A stretch of DNA of 33,896 nucleotides from Bacteroidales bacterium (lineage in GTDB: Bacteria > Bacteroidota > Bacteroidia > Bacteroidales > P3): positions 1 through 33,896 of the forward strand of contig JAFZDP010000022.1 of assembly GCA_017561155.1 (NCBI GenBank), read 5' to 3'. Position 1 is the stretch's first letter, and every line of letters starts with the position of its first letter. Positions 24,017 through 33,184 of the stretch are shown one piece after another. The position numbers and the translations under genes were made by a program. The notes beneath the pieces are model-generated. The model did not search any database, had not been told where the DNA came from, and saw nothing but the letters and a program-made list of their open reading frames with translations.

Positions 24017-25003
24017 TTATTCTATTTCGGCGTAGTATCTCATAAACTGAGTACGTACAAATTGCGAGTTGTCGTTATCGTTCACTCGTAGTTTGCCTCT
24101 AAAATCGTCTATCGACTTGTAGCCTTTCTTTTCCATCCATTGTTTTAGGTAGTCGGTCATATCTTTGATGTATTCTACACCATTGCTATACAAAGCCGAT
24201 ACCACTTGCACTGTCTGTGCTCCAGAAAGCAGTGTTTTTACTACGTCGTCGCCGGTAAGCACTCCCGACGATGCCGATATGTCGCAACGTATTTTTCCGC
24301 TTAGCAATGCTGTCCAACGCAATGTGTCGTAAAGCATGCTTTTGTCAGATATTATAGAGGTGTGTTTTAGTTCTTCTTTTTCGGTGTCTATATCGAAATT
24401 GATATTTTTGTTGAACATAGTTATCGCGTTCACTCCGCTCCACGACAATTTGTGAAGGAATTTTGCCATGTCGGTAAAGTATTTTCCTACCTTAATAATA
24501 ATAGGAATAGAAATACTTCTACGCAAAGCTAAAATTGTATCGGAAAACAAACGTTCGATGTCGTCGTACGAGATGTTTTGAGAGAAAGGCAGGTACATGA
24601 AATTAATTTCTATTGCATCGGCACCTGCATCTTGTAGTTTCTTGGCATAATTAACCCAATTGCTGTAACTTATACAATTGATACTTGCAATGATAGGTAT
24701 TTGTAAAACTTTTTTTGCTTCGATGATAAGCGACATATATTTATCTATTTCATGACCTTCGATATGGTTGGCGATATAGTCGTAGCTTTCGCCGTGGTCA
24801 AAATTAGATATAAAACCAGTGTTTTTTTGTATGTCAAATGTGATTTGTTCCTCAAATAGCGACTTAAGGACCACAGCACCTACACCGGCTTTTTCCATTT
24901 TTATGAGGTTATCTAGCTTCGATGTTAGTCCACAACTTCCTGATATAATGGGACTTTTGAGTTCTAGTCCCAAAAACTTGGTTGATGTATTTGTGTCTAT
25001 CAT
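24017..25003 (-). CDS. dihydroorotate dehydrogenase-like flavoprotein, 328 aa
   Basis: FMN-binding TIM barrel of the DHODH superfamily: LGLELKSPIISGSCGLT (about 9-25), GADAIEINF, IPIIIKVGKYFTDM, then the phosphate-binding C-terminal part ISASSGVLTGDDVVKTLLSGAQTVQVVSALY. In true class 1 DHODH the catalytic loop reads like N-x-S-C-P-N; here it reads NFMYLPFS, lacking the catalytic Cys and the following Asn, so pyrimidine synthesis is doubtful. I chose MIDTNTSTKF at 25003, just downstream of the -7 box at 25023-25030. The frame is open to 25183, but the extra 60 residues would cross that promoter and look like AT-rich spacer. Lies 94 bases upstream of the acyl-CoA ligase. Confidence 0.82.
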   Translation of the reverse strand: MIDTNTSTKFLGLELKSPIISGSCGLTSKLDNLIKMEKAGVGAVVLKSLFEEQITFDIQKNTGFISNFDHGESYDYIANHIEGHEIDKYMSLIIEAKKVLQIPIIASINCISYSNWVNYAKKLQDAGADAIEINFMYLPFSQNISYDDIERLFSDTILALRRSISIPIIIKVGKYFTDMAKFLHKLSWSGVNAITMFNKNINFDIDTEKEELKHTSIISDKSMLYDTLRWTALLSGKIRCDISASSGVLTGDDVVKTLLSGAQTVQVVSALYSNGVEYIKDMTDYLKQWMEKKGYKSIDDFRGKLRVNDNDNSQFVRTQFMRYYAEIE

Positions 25004-25022
25004 AATCTTTGTCTTTGAATTG

Positions 25023-25030
25023 CAAAGGTA
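25023..25030 (-). promoter_or_regulatory. -7 box for the DHODH-like gene (TACCTTTG on minus)
   Basis: CAAAGGTA on plus is TACCTTTG on minus. It is about 20 bases before the chosen start at 25003, giving a short leader. CTTG on minus at 25055-25052 is a partial -33 match. Confidence 0.6.
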
Positions 25031-25174
25031 TATATTTTTTTTCATATTTAGCAAGTGTTTTGAAAGTTTTTTTTCTATTATATTTTGTGATAACTTATAT
25101 TTTCTTGTATAATAGTGTGTTATGATGTAAAAAAAATGTAAAGATGTAAATAGAGTAACAAAATAAAAAAAATA

Positions 25175-25206
25175 TTTGTTCAACCCAAAAAAAATGACTA
25201 ATTTTG
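25175..25206 (+). promoter_or_regulatory. promoter of the TPR-protein gene
   Basis: TTTG at 25175-25178 and TAATTTTG at 25199-25206, 20-base spacer, a good Bacteroidota promoter ending 32 bases before the ATG at 25239. Confidence 0.7.
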
Positions 25207-25238
25207 CACTTGGAAAACATTAATACTATTATACAAAA

Positions 25239-25919
25239 ATGAAAGAAAATACAGAAGGACAAAACGTTGAAATAGAAAACGTTATAGGTAAGGCTGAGGC
25301 TTTTGTTCAACAAAACCAAAAGAAAATAATAGTTGTTATTTTGGCTATTGTTGCCGTAATAGGTGGTTATTTGGCATTGAAAAACTTGTATTTTGAACCT
25401 CGCGAACAGCAAGCTGCCGAAGAAATGTTTGCAGCAGAAAATTGGTTTGACCAAGATTCGTTACAATTATCGTTGGACGGAAATGCAAAATACATGGGTT
25501 TTGTAGGAATAATGGACGAGTACGGTAGCACAAAAAGTGGTAGATTGGCTAAATATTATGCTGGTATCGCTTCGTTGCGTTTAGGTAAATACGAAGACGC
25601 TATCAACTATCTAAGTTCATACAATGGTAAAGATACTTTCACTAAAGTGTTGGCTGTAATAGCTACCGGCGATGCCGAACTAGAATTAGGAAACACTAAA
25701 GAAGCTATCAACTTGTACAATAAAGCAGCAAAAATGGAAGATAATATGATTACTACTCCATACGCTTTGTTTAAAGCAGGTTTTGCTAACCAAATGGAAG
25801 GTAACTTTGCCGAAGCAGCTAAATTGTACAAAGAAATAAAACAAAACTATCCTCAATCGACTGAAGCAAGAACAATAGATAAATACATTGCTTACGCCGA
25901 AGAAAGTGCAAGAAAATAG
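25239..25919 (+). CDS. membrane-anchored tetratricopeptide repeat protein (YfgM-like), 226 aa
   Basis: One transmembrane helix at about 29-48 (KKIIVVILAIVAVIGGYLAL) after a short cytoplasmic N-terminus, then a TPR-containing domain outside. TPR units are visible around 105-135 (AKYYAGIASLRLGKYEDAIN), 140-170 (ATGDAELELGNTKEAINLYN) and 178-212 (FKAGFANQMEGNFAEAAKLY). This layout matches YfgM/TPR_21-type proteins, implicated as ancillary periplasmic chaperones of the Sec translocon. Monocistronic, between its promoter and a terminator. Confidence 0.85.
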   Translation: MKENTEGQNVEIENVIGKAEAFVQQNQKKIIVVILAIVAVIGGYLALKNLYFEPREQQAAEEMFAAENWFDQDSLQLSLDGNAKYMGFVGIMDEYGSTKSGRLAKYYAGIASLRLGKYEDAINYLSSYNGKDTFTKVLAVIATGDAELELGNTKEAINLYNKAAKMEDNMITTPYALFKAGFANQMEGNFAEAAKLYKEIKQNYPQSTEARTIDKYIAYAEESARK

Positions 25920-25951
25920 TAGATACTAACAAGTATAATTATACTAACAGC

Positions 25952-25992
25952 TTATAGGGAAGGTCGGAAAGGCGATTTTCCCTATAATTTTA
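25952..25992 (+). terminator. intrinsic terminator after the TPR gene
   Basis: A perfect 10-bp stem, TTATAGGGAA (25952-25961) with TTCCCTATAA (25978-25987), 16-base loop, followed by TTTT. Confidence 0.7.
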
Positions 25993-26081
25993 TATAGAAC
26001 AACTACCGACGACATCTTTTATTAGATACATGCGAAGAAATATTTTCGATAACGACAACAATACAAAAAAACATAAGCAAT

Positions 26082-26912
26082 ATGGTATATGTAGAACTTA
26101 CAGTAGATGTAACCCCAATGGAAATATATTCGGACATAGTGATGTACGAGTTGGGCGAAATTGGGTTTGAAAGTTTTGTAAACACAGACAAAGGCTTTAA
26201 AGCCTATATCCCACAAGGCGATTTTAATCAGGAAGTATTGGCCGAAACATTAGGCTCTATTTCGGATTGCGACATAAATTATACATGCCAAGAAATACCC
26301 GACCAAAACTGGAATGCGGTATGGGAAAGTACACACGAGCCGGTGTTGGTTGAAGATTTTTGTTGGGTGTATGCACCATTCCACAGCCCCAATGCCGATG
26401 TGCAATACAATATACTTATAGAACCCAAAATGAGTTTTGGTACAGCTCATCACTCTACAACATACTTGATGATAAGTTTTTTGAGAGATGAGAATGTCGA
26501 AGGCAAAAATGTTTTGGATATGGGTAGTGGCACAGGAGTGCTTGCTATATTGGCCGAAAAGAAAGGTGCCAAGTATGTAGAAGCCATAGACAACGACGAA
26601 TGGGCTTACAGAAATGCGTTGGAGAACACTGAAACAAATGAGTGTAGCAATATAAATGTGCGTTTGGGCGACGCTTCTGCTTTGGGCGAAAGCAAGTTCC
26701 AGATTGTTATAGCAAATATCAATAGAAATATTTTGTTGCGAGATATGAAATATTATATCGATGTGTTGGAAAAAGGCGGAGTGTTGTTGCTAAGTGGATT
26801 CTACGAACACGATATTCCTGCAATACGTACCGAAGCCGAAAAGTTGGGTATGACGTTTGATTGTTTCAGAGAACGCAACGAATGGGTGGCATGTAGATTT
26901 ACCAAAAACTAA
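26082..26912 (+). CDS. prmA: ribosomal protein L11 methyltransferase PrmA, 276 aa
   Basis: SAM-dependent trimethylation of ribosomal protein L11. Substrate-recognition domain about 1-60, Rossmann methyltransferase about 110-276. The SAM loop is LDMGSGTGVLAIL and the family hallmark appears as MSFGTAHHSTT (GTxxHxTT). DNDEWAYRNALENTE and IVIANINRNIL are the further SAM and N-(I/P)-type catalytic motifs. Length is typical for Bacteroidota. The YggS-family gene follows after 29 bases. Confidence 0.93.
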   Translation: MVYVELTVDVTPMEIYSDIVMYELGEIGFESFVNTDKGFKAYIPQGDFNQEVLAETLGSISDCDINYTCQEIPDQNWNAVWESTHEPVLVEDFCWVYAPFHSPNADVQYNILIEPKMSFGTAHHSTTYLMISFLRDENVEGKNVLDMGSGTGVLAILAEKKGAKYVEAIDNDEWAYRNALENTETNECSNINVRLGDASALGESKFQIVIANINRNILLRDMKYYIDVLEKGGVLLLSGFYEHDIPAIRTEAEKLGMTFDCFRERNEWVACRFTKN

Positions 26913-26941
26913 AATACATAACTAACAGAGAAACTAAATAT

Positions 26942-27616
26942 ATGTCGATAAAAGAACAATTGGCAACAGTGAAAAGCACATTGCCAACTACAACAAGATT
27001 GATAGCTGTAAGCAAAACAAAACCCGTAGAAGATTTGCAACAGGCATACGATGCGGGACAACGTGTGTTTGGCGAAAACAAAGCTTTAGAGATGCGTGAC
27101 AAGCATGAGGTTCTTCCCAAAGACATCGAGTGGCACTTTATTGGGCACTTGCAAACAAACAAGATAAAATACATAGTGCCATTTGTGTCGTTGATTCATA
27201 GTGTAGATAGCTTGAACCTATTGAAAGAGATAAACAAAGAAGCGGCCAAAAAGGGTAGGGCGATAGATTGTTTGTTACAGTTTCATATTGCATCGGAAGA
27301 TACTAAGTTTGGGTTGGACTACACTGAAGCCGAAGCTTTGTTGAACTCGGAAGAATATGCTTCGATGGAGAATATACGCATAGTAGGTGTTATGGGAATG
27401 GCTACCTTTACCAACGATACAGACAAGGTAAGAGCCGAATTTAGAAACCTAAAAACTATATTCGACAAACTGAAAGAAAAATACTTTGCCGATAGCGATA
27501 GCTTCAAAGAAATTTCGATGGGAATGAGCGACGACTATAAAATAGCTATAGAAGAAGGCAGCACATTGGTGCGTGTAGGTAGTGCAATATTTGGAGCACG
27601 AAATTATGCAATATAA
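26942..27616 (+). CDS. YggS/PLPBP-family pyridoxal-phosphate-binding protein, 224 aa
   Basis: Fold type III PLP protein involved in B6 homeostasis. The PLP lysine is in AVSKTKPVEDL, and GENKALEM, WHFIGHLQTNKIKY, SIHSVDS (here LIHSVDS), MGMATFT, SMGMSDDYKIAIEEGST and VRVGSAIFG are all family motifs in order. Full length. Probably cotranscribed with prmA. Confidence 0.93.
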   Translation: MSIKEQLATVKSTLPTTTRLIAVSKTKPVEDLQQAYDAGQRVFGENKALEMRDKHEVLPKDIEWHFIGHLQTNKIKYIVPFVSLIHSVDSLNLLKEINKEAAKKGRAIDCLLQFHIASEDTKFGLDYTEAEALLNSEEYASMENIRIVGVMGMATFTNDTDKVRAEFRNLKTIFDKLKEKYFADSDSFKEISMGMSDDYKIAIEEGSTLVRVGSAIFGARNYAI

Positions 27617-27665
27617 TTTATAGACGATATATATATATTCCCTCTGAATAGAGGATAAAATATAA

Positions 27666-27727
27666 CGACCACAATACTACAATAGGTCAGAGCGTGTGCA
27701 TCCGGGCAGATTGTAGTTTTGTGGTCG
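27666..27727. terminator. long imperfect hairpin between convergent genes
   Basis: CGACCACAATACTACAAT (27666-27683) pairs with ATTGTAGTTTTGTGGTCG (27710-27727) over 18 positions with one mismatch, enclosing a 26-base GC-rich loop. It sits between the YggS-family gene (+) and the nitroreductase (-). Only the minus-strand side has a T-rich tail (TTATATTTT). The stem is longer and the loop larger than in the other terminators here, so another role (structured 3' end, small mobile hairpin element) is possible. Confidence 0.55.
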
Positions 27728-27754
27728 GATTGTTTATAGGTTGTTCCTATTTTT

Positions 27755-28510
27755 TTATTCGTTGTTCATAAAGCCCGACTCTTCAAGAAATTTCAATAGT
27801 TTTCTAGACATAAACATATTGTCTTCCTTTTTATATCTTTTTTGAGTGAATATTTGAGCAAGGTTTTCTGTTTGGTTTATTCTCACCATCTCTTTCGAGA
27901 AAGGTAGTGCTTCTTTTTCGGCAAACACCGCGTCGATGTCTTCGGCGGTGTAGTCTTTGTATGTTTCGTAGTGCACCACACCCGATAGAGGTAAGCGTTC
28001 TGTTTGAGTAGGAGTTTCGTCGGGGTAGCCCATAGTTATGGTAGTTACAGGTACAACTCCTTTAGGCAGATTCAAAAAAGCCGATATTTCGGGGGCGTTG
28101 TATAACACTGTGCCCAAATAGCAAATGCCCAATCCTTTGGTTTCGGCAGCCACACATATATTCTGAGTAGTTATGGTAGCATCTTCCAAGCCCGACACAA
28201 ACCACAAAAAGTTGTCGTAGGCTATACCTGCATTGCGTTGCAAACACCATTTATGGTAGCGATTTATATCTACACAAACGGTAACCACTGCGGCAGCATC
28301 TTCCACCATTTTTTGACCAAAATGATATTTGGCCAGTTCTTTTTTACGTTCCTTATCTTGGGTTACCACTATGCTATATATCTGCATATTGCCGGTGTTG
28401 GAGCCGCGAGTGCCGGCTTCTAAAATCTCGGTCAAAGTGTCAGGAGCTATTGCAGCGTCTTTGTATTTTCGTATCGATGTATGCTTGGTTAAAAAATCTA
28501 ATGCATTCAT
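27755..28510 (-). CDS. nitroreductase-family FMN oxidoreductase, 251 aa
   Basis: NfsA/FRP-like flavoprotein: MNALDFLTKHTSIRKYKD at the N-terminus with the SxRxY FMN-phosphate motif, GTRGSNTGNMQIYSIVV, and GLGICYLGTVLYN. About 195 residues form the core; a C-terminal extension (QNLAQ-like region to FLEESGFMNNE) resembles that of larger nitroreductases. I chose the start at 28510 because it begins the conserved N-terminus; the frame extends to 28573, past the -7 box at 28563-28570. Physiological substrate unknown. Confidence 0.88.
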   Translation of the reverse strand: MNALDFLTKHTSIRKYKDAAIAPDTLTEILEAGTRGSNTGNMQIYSIVVTQDKERKKELAKYHFGQKMVEDAAAVVTVCVDINRYHKWCLQRNAGIAYDNFLWFVSGLEDATITTQNICVAAETKGLGICYLGTVLYNAPEISAFLNLPKGVVPVTTITMGYPDETPTQTERLPLSGVVHYETYKDYTAEDIDAVFAEKEALPFSKEMVRINQTENLAQIFTQKRYKKEDNMFMSRKLLKFLEESGFMNNE

Positions 28511-28562
28511 ATTGTTGATTGTTATTGTATTATAATGTTTCGTTTCGTTGCTAAATGTTCTA

Positions 28563-28570
28563 CAAAGGTA
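28563..28570 (-). promoter_or_regulatory. -7 box for nitroreductase gene (TACCTTTG on minus)
   Basis: CAAAGGTA on plus is TACCTTTG on minus, 53 bases before the start at 28510. Confidence 0.6.
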
Positions 28571-28862
28571 CATAAAAATATTGATTTAACAGGAGCGTTG
28601 TCGAAATATTTTCTCTCTGTACCGGCCGTTTTTGTCATGATTCGTAATTGGTGTGTTCAAATTAAGTGCGATTTTGCGATATTTCAGTATTTAAAATTCT
28701 ATTTTTAACCCAATATCAATAGTTGGAATAACGTGCAAGTTTTTGCAAGAAATATATACTAAATGACGTAGTCTAACAATTTTAAGCGAAAGGAGGAGCG
28801 ATATAAAAACAGAAAAAACGAAAAAAATGAACTTTTATGCCTTATTATTCGAAATAAAAGCG
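28571..28862. other. divergent intergenic spacer upstream of the protease gene
   Basis: AT-rich, bordered by divergent -7 boxes (28563-28570 minus, 28863-28870 plus). No ORF, RNA gene or word repeat is recognisable. Confidence 0.5.
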
Positions 28863-28870
28863 TATCTTTG
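28863..28870 (+). promoter_or_regulatory. -7 box for the T9SS protease gene (TATCTTTG)
   Basis: TATCTTTG, a perfect -7 box, 47 bases before the ATG at 28917. No TTTG at the -33 position. Confidence 0.65.
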
Positions 28871-28916
28871 CAAATTGATTTCAATATAAATTAAATAGTA
28901 AGAAAACTAAAGACAC

Positions 28917-30575
28917 ATGTTCAATAAAAGAAAATTAATCTGTGCGGCGTTAGGAATGTTTATGTTCGCACAACTTCAAGCCCAAGTTAGTTTTGGTGGT
29001 AGTCCACGTTTTTCTACCGAAAAAAGCATTGCATCGGAATCGGTAGTTAGTTTAGAAACAATAGACAACGATGTTTATTTAGCCGAAGATATAAACCTTT
29101 CGGGCAAAGGTTCGGCGATGAGAGTCGGTGTTATTCAAAAAACAAATCTTTCAAACAAAACACACGGTACAGTAGAGGTGTTGGACAATGGCGACAGAAT
29201 TTGGCGATTGACAATACGTTCGAATGGTGCAACATTTATGTTCCCAAGTTTCAAAACATTCGATATTCCTGCCGGTGCCGAACTATTTGTTTACGATGCT
29301 TCGCACGAGTTTGTGATAGGAAAATTCACTGCGGAAAGTGCTTTGCCTGAAGGTAATTTTTACACACAATCTATACCCGGCGAAGAAATTACTATAGAAT
29401 ACTACGAACCTTACGAAGTGGCAGGACTTGGAACACTTGTGATAGACGAAGTGGGTCATGGCTACAAAGATTTGTTCAATATGATGGAAAACAATACTAA
29501 GGCTCCTCACGGTGCTTCGGAAGGCAACTGTCATATTAATGTTGTATGCGAAGAAGGTGATAATTTTAGAGATCAAATTCGTTCGGTGGTATGCTACGAA
29601 ATTGTTGTAGGAAACTATGTGTATATGTGTTCGGGTGCGTTGATAAACAACACTCGTAACGACAAAACAAACTATGTTCTTTCTGCTTATCACTGTCAAG
29701 ATGTGGGAGGTACTATCACTCGTTTTGTGTTCTATTTCAACTACCAAACTCATGCTTGCAACGGAATATCAGGTCAGTCGTCAAACTCTGTGGTAGGTGC
29801 TGATATAGTAGCAAAGAATAGTGCTTCTGACTTTATGCTTATGAAATTGAAAAACAAAATACCTGATAGCTACAAGGTGTATTATGCAGGTTGGTCGCGT
29901 TCGGGTGCTAATCCCAGTGTAGGTGCATGTATTCACCATCCCGGTGGCGACTGGAAAAAGATAAGTATTCCTCGCAGTGTTCAAAGTGCGGCTGCCAGTG
30001 GTTCGGAAGCTAACTTCTGGAATGTGAAATGGTATTCGGGCGACGATAATAAAGGTGTAACAGAACAAGGTTCGTCGGGATCGGCTTTGTTCAATGCTCA
30101 AGGTCTTATAGTAGGACAATTGTACGCCGGTGCCAGTGGTTGCGAATATTTGTATCAAAATACCGGCAACTTGTTTGACTACTATGGCAAACTATCTAAA
30201 TCGTGGACAGGAGGTGGTTCGGCAAACAGACGTTTGTCGGATTGGTTGGATCCGGATGGTACAAATGTTGAATCGTTGCAAGGTATCAATTGGGACTATT
30301 CAGCCGACTCGGTAGGAATAAATGCTGCTGTAGAACAAAACAAAATGAGTGTTTACCCTAACCCTTCAAATGGTGTATTTAATGTGGATATAGATGAAAT
30401 TGGTATGGCCAACTACTATATTTACGACATGATGGGGCGTTGTGTTCAAACAGCTGCAATAATGTTGAACTCTAATAGCTATCAATTGAAAGCCGAAGGC
30501 TTGCAAGAAGGTACCTATATATTGGAAATACAAGTTAATGGTAAAAAATACACTAAAACCATAGTATTGAAATAA
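28917..30575 (+). CDS. secreted trypsin-fold (lysyl endopeptidase-like) protease with T9SS sorting domain, 552 aa
   Basis: Signal peptide MFNKRKLICAALGMFMFAQLQAQ. An N-terminal pro-like domain (about 24-190) precedes a serine protease domain (about 200-450). Triad: His259 in LSAYHC, Asp305 in SDFMLMKL, Ser387 in GSSGSALF, with HHPGGDWKKIS and Cys pairs as in the Lys-C (Achromobacter protease I) group. The last 85 residues are a type A T9SS sorting domain (VYPNPSNGVFNV, IYDMMGRCV, ending KKYTKTIVLK), so the protease should cross the outer membrane and be surface-attached or released. Lys specificity is inferred from overall resemblance. Such enzymes feed peptides to asaccharolytic Bacteroidota. 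Single gene. Confidence 0.9.
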   Translation: MFNKRKLICAALGMFMFAQLQAQVSFGGSPRFSTEKSIASESVVSLETIDNDVYLAEDINLSGKGSAMRVGVIQKTNLSNKTHGTVEVLDNGDRIWRLTIRSNGATFMFPSFKTFDIPAGAELFVYDASHEFVIGKFTAESALPEGNFYTQSIPGEEITIEYYEPYEVAGLGTLVIDEVGHGYKDLFNMMENNTKAPHGASEGNCHINVVCEEGDNFRDQIRSVVCYEIVVGNYVYMCSGALINNTRNDKTNYVLSAYHCQDVGGTITRFVFYFNYQTHACNGISGQSSNSVVGADIVAKNSASDFMLMKLKNKIPDSYKVYYAGWSRSGANPSVGACIHHPGGDWKKISIPRSVQSAAASGSEANFWNVKWYSGDDNKGVTEQGSSGSALFNAQGLIVGQLYAGASGCEYLYQNTGNLFDYYGKLSKSWTGGGSANRRLSDWLDPDGTNVESLQGINWDYSADSVGINAAVEQNKMSVYPNPSNGVFNVDIDEIGMANYYIYDMMGRCVQTAAIMLNSNSYQLKAEGLQEGTYILEIQVNGKKYTKTIVLK

Positions 30576-30606
30576 TTTTTTTAGTGAAACAGTATATAAT
30601 ATACAG

Positions 30607-30634
30607 AAGACGCAGCATTTGTTGCGTCTTTTGT
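30607..30634 (+). terminator. intrinsic terminator after the protease gene
   Basis: AAGACGCA (30607-30614) pairs with TGCGTCTT (30623-30630), 8-base loop, followed by TT. It lies before the helicase start and argues against an upstream start at 30619 for that gene. Confidence 0.7.
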
Positions 30635-30672
30635 GTATAGAAACATATCAACTTCAAAAAAAACGGAACGAG

Positions 30673-33177
30673 ATGTATACACCATTCGAATTGGCCGAAA
30701 ATTATGTGAATAATACAGGGAAATCAATATTCCTTACGGGAAAGGCCGGAACAGGCAAGACGACGTTTTTGCAACACATTCGCAAAACAACAAACAAACG
30801 TTGTGTGGTAGTGGCGCCTACGGGAGTTGCAGCCATCAATGCCAATGGTGTTACGATACATTCTTTTTTCCAATTGCCGTTTTCGCCTTACTTGCCCGAT
30901 TTGGAAAATTTTGTGTCGGAATATTCTTTGTCGCACGACAAGCGTAGGCTGAGAAAAGAAAAATTGGAGATTATCCGCACATTAGATTTGCTTATCATCG
31001 ATGAAATAAGTATGGTTCGTGCCGATTTGTTGGATGCCATCGACGATACTTTGCGACGCTACAGACATTCGGCTGCTCCATTTGGAGGTGTACAACTTTT
31101 GATGATTGGTGATCTGCATCAGTTGCCGCCAGTGGTCAAAGACGACGAATGGAACTTGATGAAACTGGTATATGCCTCGCCATTTTTCTTCAACAGTAAG
31201 GCTTTGCAAAAGGTAAACTTTGTGACAATAGAGCTGAAAACAGTATTCAGACAATCGGATAAAGTGTTTATAGATTTGCTGAACAATATAAGGCAAAACA
31301 ATTTTGATGTGCCTACACTGGACCAATTGAATGCAAGGTATACACCTGATTTTTCTCCCGACGATGCCGATGGCTACATACGATTGACCACTCACAACTA
31401 TCAGGCCCAAAATATCAATATAGAAAAATTGGAGCATTTGCAGACCGAAAAACACACATTCGAAGCTGCTGTGACCGGTAACTTTCCCGAGTATTCTTAT
31501 CCTACCGACTTTGTGCTGAATATAAAAGAGGGTGCACAAGTGATGTTTGTTCGCAACGATTCGTCGGTAGAAAAACGATACTACAACGGCAAGATAGTTA
31601 CCATAACAAAAATAAGGGAAAACGAAATAGAGGTGGAGGATCGGAACGGAACGACGATAACGGTGGAACGCGACAAATGGGAGAACATAAAATACGAGGT
31701 AGACAAGGAAACGAAAGAGATTCAACAAATAGTGGATGGAACATTTGTGCAGTTCCCGTTGAAGTTGGCTTGGGCTATCACTATTCATAAAAGTCAGGGT
31801 CTTACTTTCGAAAAATCCATAATCGACGTGGGCAACGCCTTCTCGTATGGGCAGGTATATGTGGCATTGAGCAGGTGTAAGTCGTTGGAAGGGCTTGTGC
31901 TTACCTCCAAAATAACACAGAGTTGTGCGTTCAACAACAACGAGGTCGAAATCTTCAACAGGCAGATACCGTCGGAGGACTATCTGAACGACAATTTGGA
32001 GATATTCAAACAGCAGTTCTTTTTCGATAATGTGTTTGAATTGTTTGATTTCTCGACATTGTTTGTAGCCGCCAACCAGCTTAAAGATTTGTTCGTGTCT
32101 AAACTATCCAAGATATACAACTCTGAAACCGAGATAATAAAAAACGATATAACCAACGAATTACACTCTGCTGTGGTTGCCGTGAGCGAAAAGTTTCGAC
32201 ATCAGATATATAAGATACGTTTGGAAACGAATGGCGATACTTCGAGCGCATATTTGCTGGAAAGAATAGAGAAAGGTTGCAACTACTTTTTTGCTTCTAT
32301 AAAAAATATAGAAAACAAACTATATCCGCTGCTGAATTTGGAGATAGACAACAATGAGAATGCTCAAGCATACAAAAAGATAGTGGATAGAATAGTGGAA
32401 GAACTGAGGGTGAAAAAGGAGACATTATCGGTATGTGAGAAAGAGTTCAGTGTGCAACATTATGTGAAAGCTAAAAATAAAGCACTGCTTAACACTGAAA
32501 CATCTGTTCCGAAACCGGTGGTAAAAGAAAAGATTGTAATATCCGAATCTGATGAAAAAGCCAAAGAGTTGGTGAAAATTTTGACAGATTGGCGTAGCGA
32601 AAAGAGCTACGAAATAGACAAACCGGCATTTTTTGTTTTGCACCAACAGACACTATTCGCCATTGCCAAATATATGCCTAGAACTAAATCCGAGTTGATG
32701 GAAATAGATGGATTTGGCAAGAAGAAGTATGAAGATTTTGGTGAAGAGATCATACAACTAATCACAGATTATTGCGAGGCAAACGATATTGAAACACCGG
32801 TAAATTTAAAAGAAGATACTCATTATATAGAAGAAACTATCCCAAATCCGAAACCTATTTCAGAAGAAAAGAAGGATACTGTGACAGTTACATTTGATAT
32901 GTTTATCCAAGGAAATACTATTGCTGAAATATCGGAAAAACGAGGGTTGAAAGTAGGAACGATAGAAACGCATATAGGCAAACTGATAGAACAGGGTAAA
33001 ATAGATATACACCAAATTTTGGATGATGATTATTTGGAAGTATTAGTTCCCTATTTTGAAGAACATATAAACGACACTCTGAAAGATGTGTTTGAGCATT
33101 TTGATTCTAAATACAGTTATGGAGAACTAAGAATTGTACAAAGTTATTGTAACATTAAACGGCAGGAAAGCGATTAG
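30673..33177 (+). CDS. PIF1/RecD-like superfamily 1 helicase with HRDC and HTH_40-like domains, 834 aa
   Basis: Start MYTPFELAENYVNN chosen because the open frame upstream (to 30619) begins inside the terminator hairpin. Helicase motifs in order: I GKAGTGKTT (23-31), Ia VVAPTGVAAINANGVTIHSF, II LLIIDEISM, III GDLHQLPPV, IV-V region with TVFRQSD, and the UvrD_C_2-like VI region AWAITIHKSQGLTFE to YVALSRC. A helical linker (about 470-640) follows, then an HRDC-like domain (about 645-705, KYMPRTKSELMEIDGFGKKK) and a C-terminal helix-turn-helix (about 740-830, GNTIAEISEKRGLKVGTIE). The combination is typical of Bacteroidota PIF1-like proteins, which may act at G4 DNA or stalled forks. Block C follows directly. 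Confidence 0.9.
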   Translation: MYTPFELAENYVNNTGKSIFLTGKAGTGKTTFLQHIRKTTNKRCVVVAPTGVAAINANGVTIHSFFQLPFSPYLPDLENFVSEYSLSHDKRRLRKEKLEIIRTLDLLIIDEISMVRADLLDAIDDTLRRYRHSAAPFGGVQLLMIGDLHQLPPVVKDDEWNLMKLVYASPFFFNSKALQKVNFVTIELKTVFRQSDKVFIDLLNNIRQNNFDVPTLDQLNARYTPDFSPDDADGYIRLTTHNYQAQNINIEKLEHLQTEKHTFEAAVTGNFPEYSYPTDFVLNIKEGAQVMFVRNDSSVEKRYYNGKIVTITKIRENEIEVEDRNGTTITVERDKWENIKYEVDKETKEIQQIVDGTFVQFPLKLAWAITIHKSQGLTFEKSIIDVGNAFSYGQVYVALSRCKSLEGLVLTSKITQSCAFNNNEVEIFNRQIPSEDYLNDNLEIFKQQFFFDNVFELFDFSTLFVAANQLKDLFVSKLSKIYNSETEIIKNDITNELHSAVVAVSEKFRHQIYKIRLETNGDTSSAYLLERIEKGCNYFFASIKNIENKLYPLLNLEIDNNENAQAYKKIVDRIVEELRVKKETLSVCEKEFSVQHYVKAKNKALLNTETSVPKPVVKEKIVISESDEKAKELVKILTDWRSEKSYEIDKPAFFVLHQQTLFAIAKYMPRTKSELMEIDGFGKKKYEDFGEEIIQLITDYCEANDIETPVNLKEDTHYIEETIPNPKPISEEKKDTVTVTFDMFIQGNTIAEISEKRGLKVGTIETHIGKLIEQGKIDIHQILDDDYLEVLVPYFEEHINDTLKDVFEHFDSKYSYGELRIVQSYCNIKRQESD

Positions 33178-33184
33178 CTATTTA

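Noticed and set aside
25004..25183. Longer start for the DHODH-like protein
   Set aside because: Spans the predicted promoter (25023-25030) and encodes AT-biased residues not found in the family.
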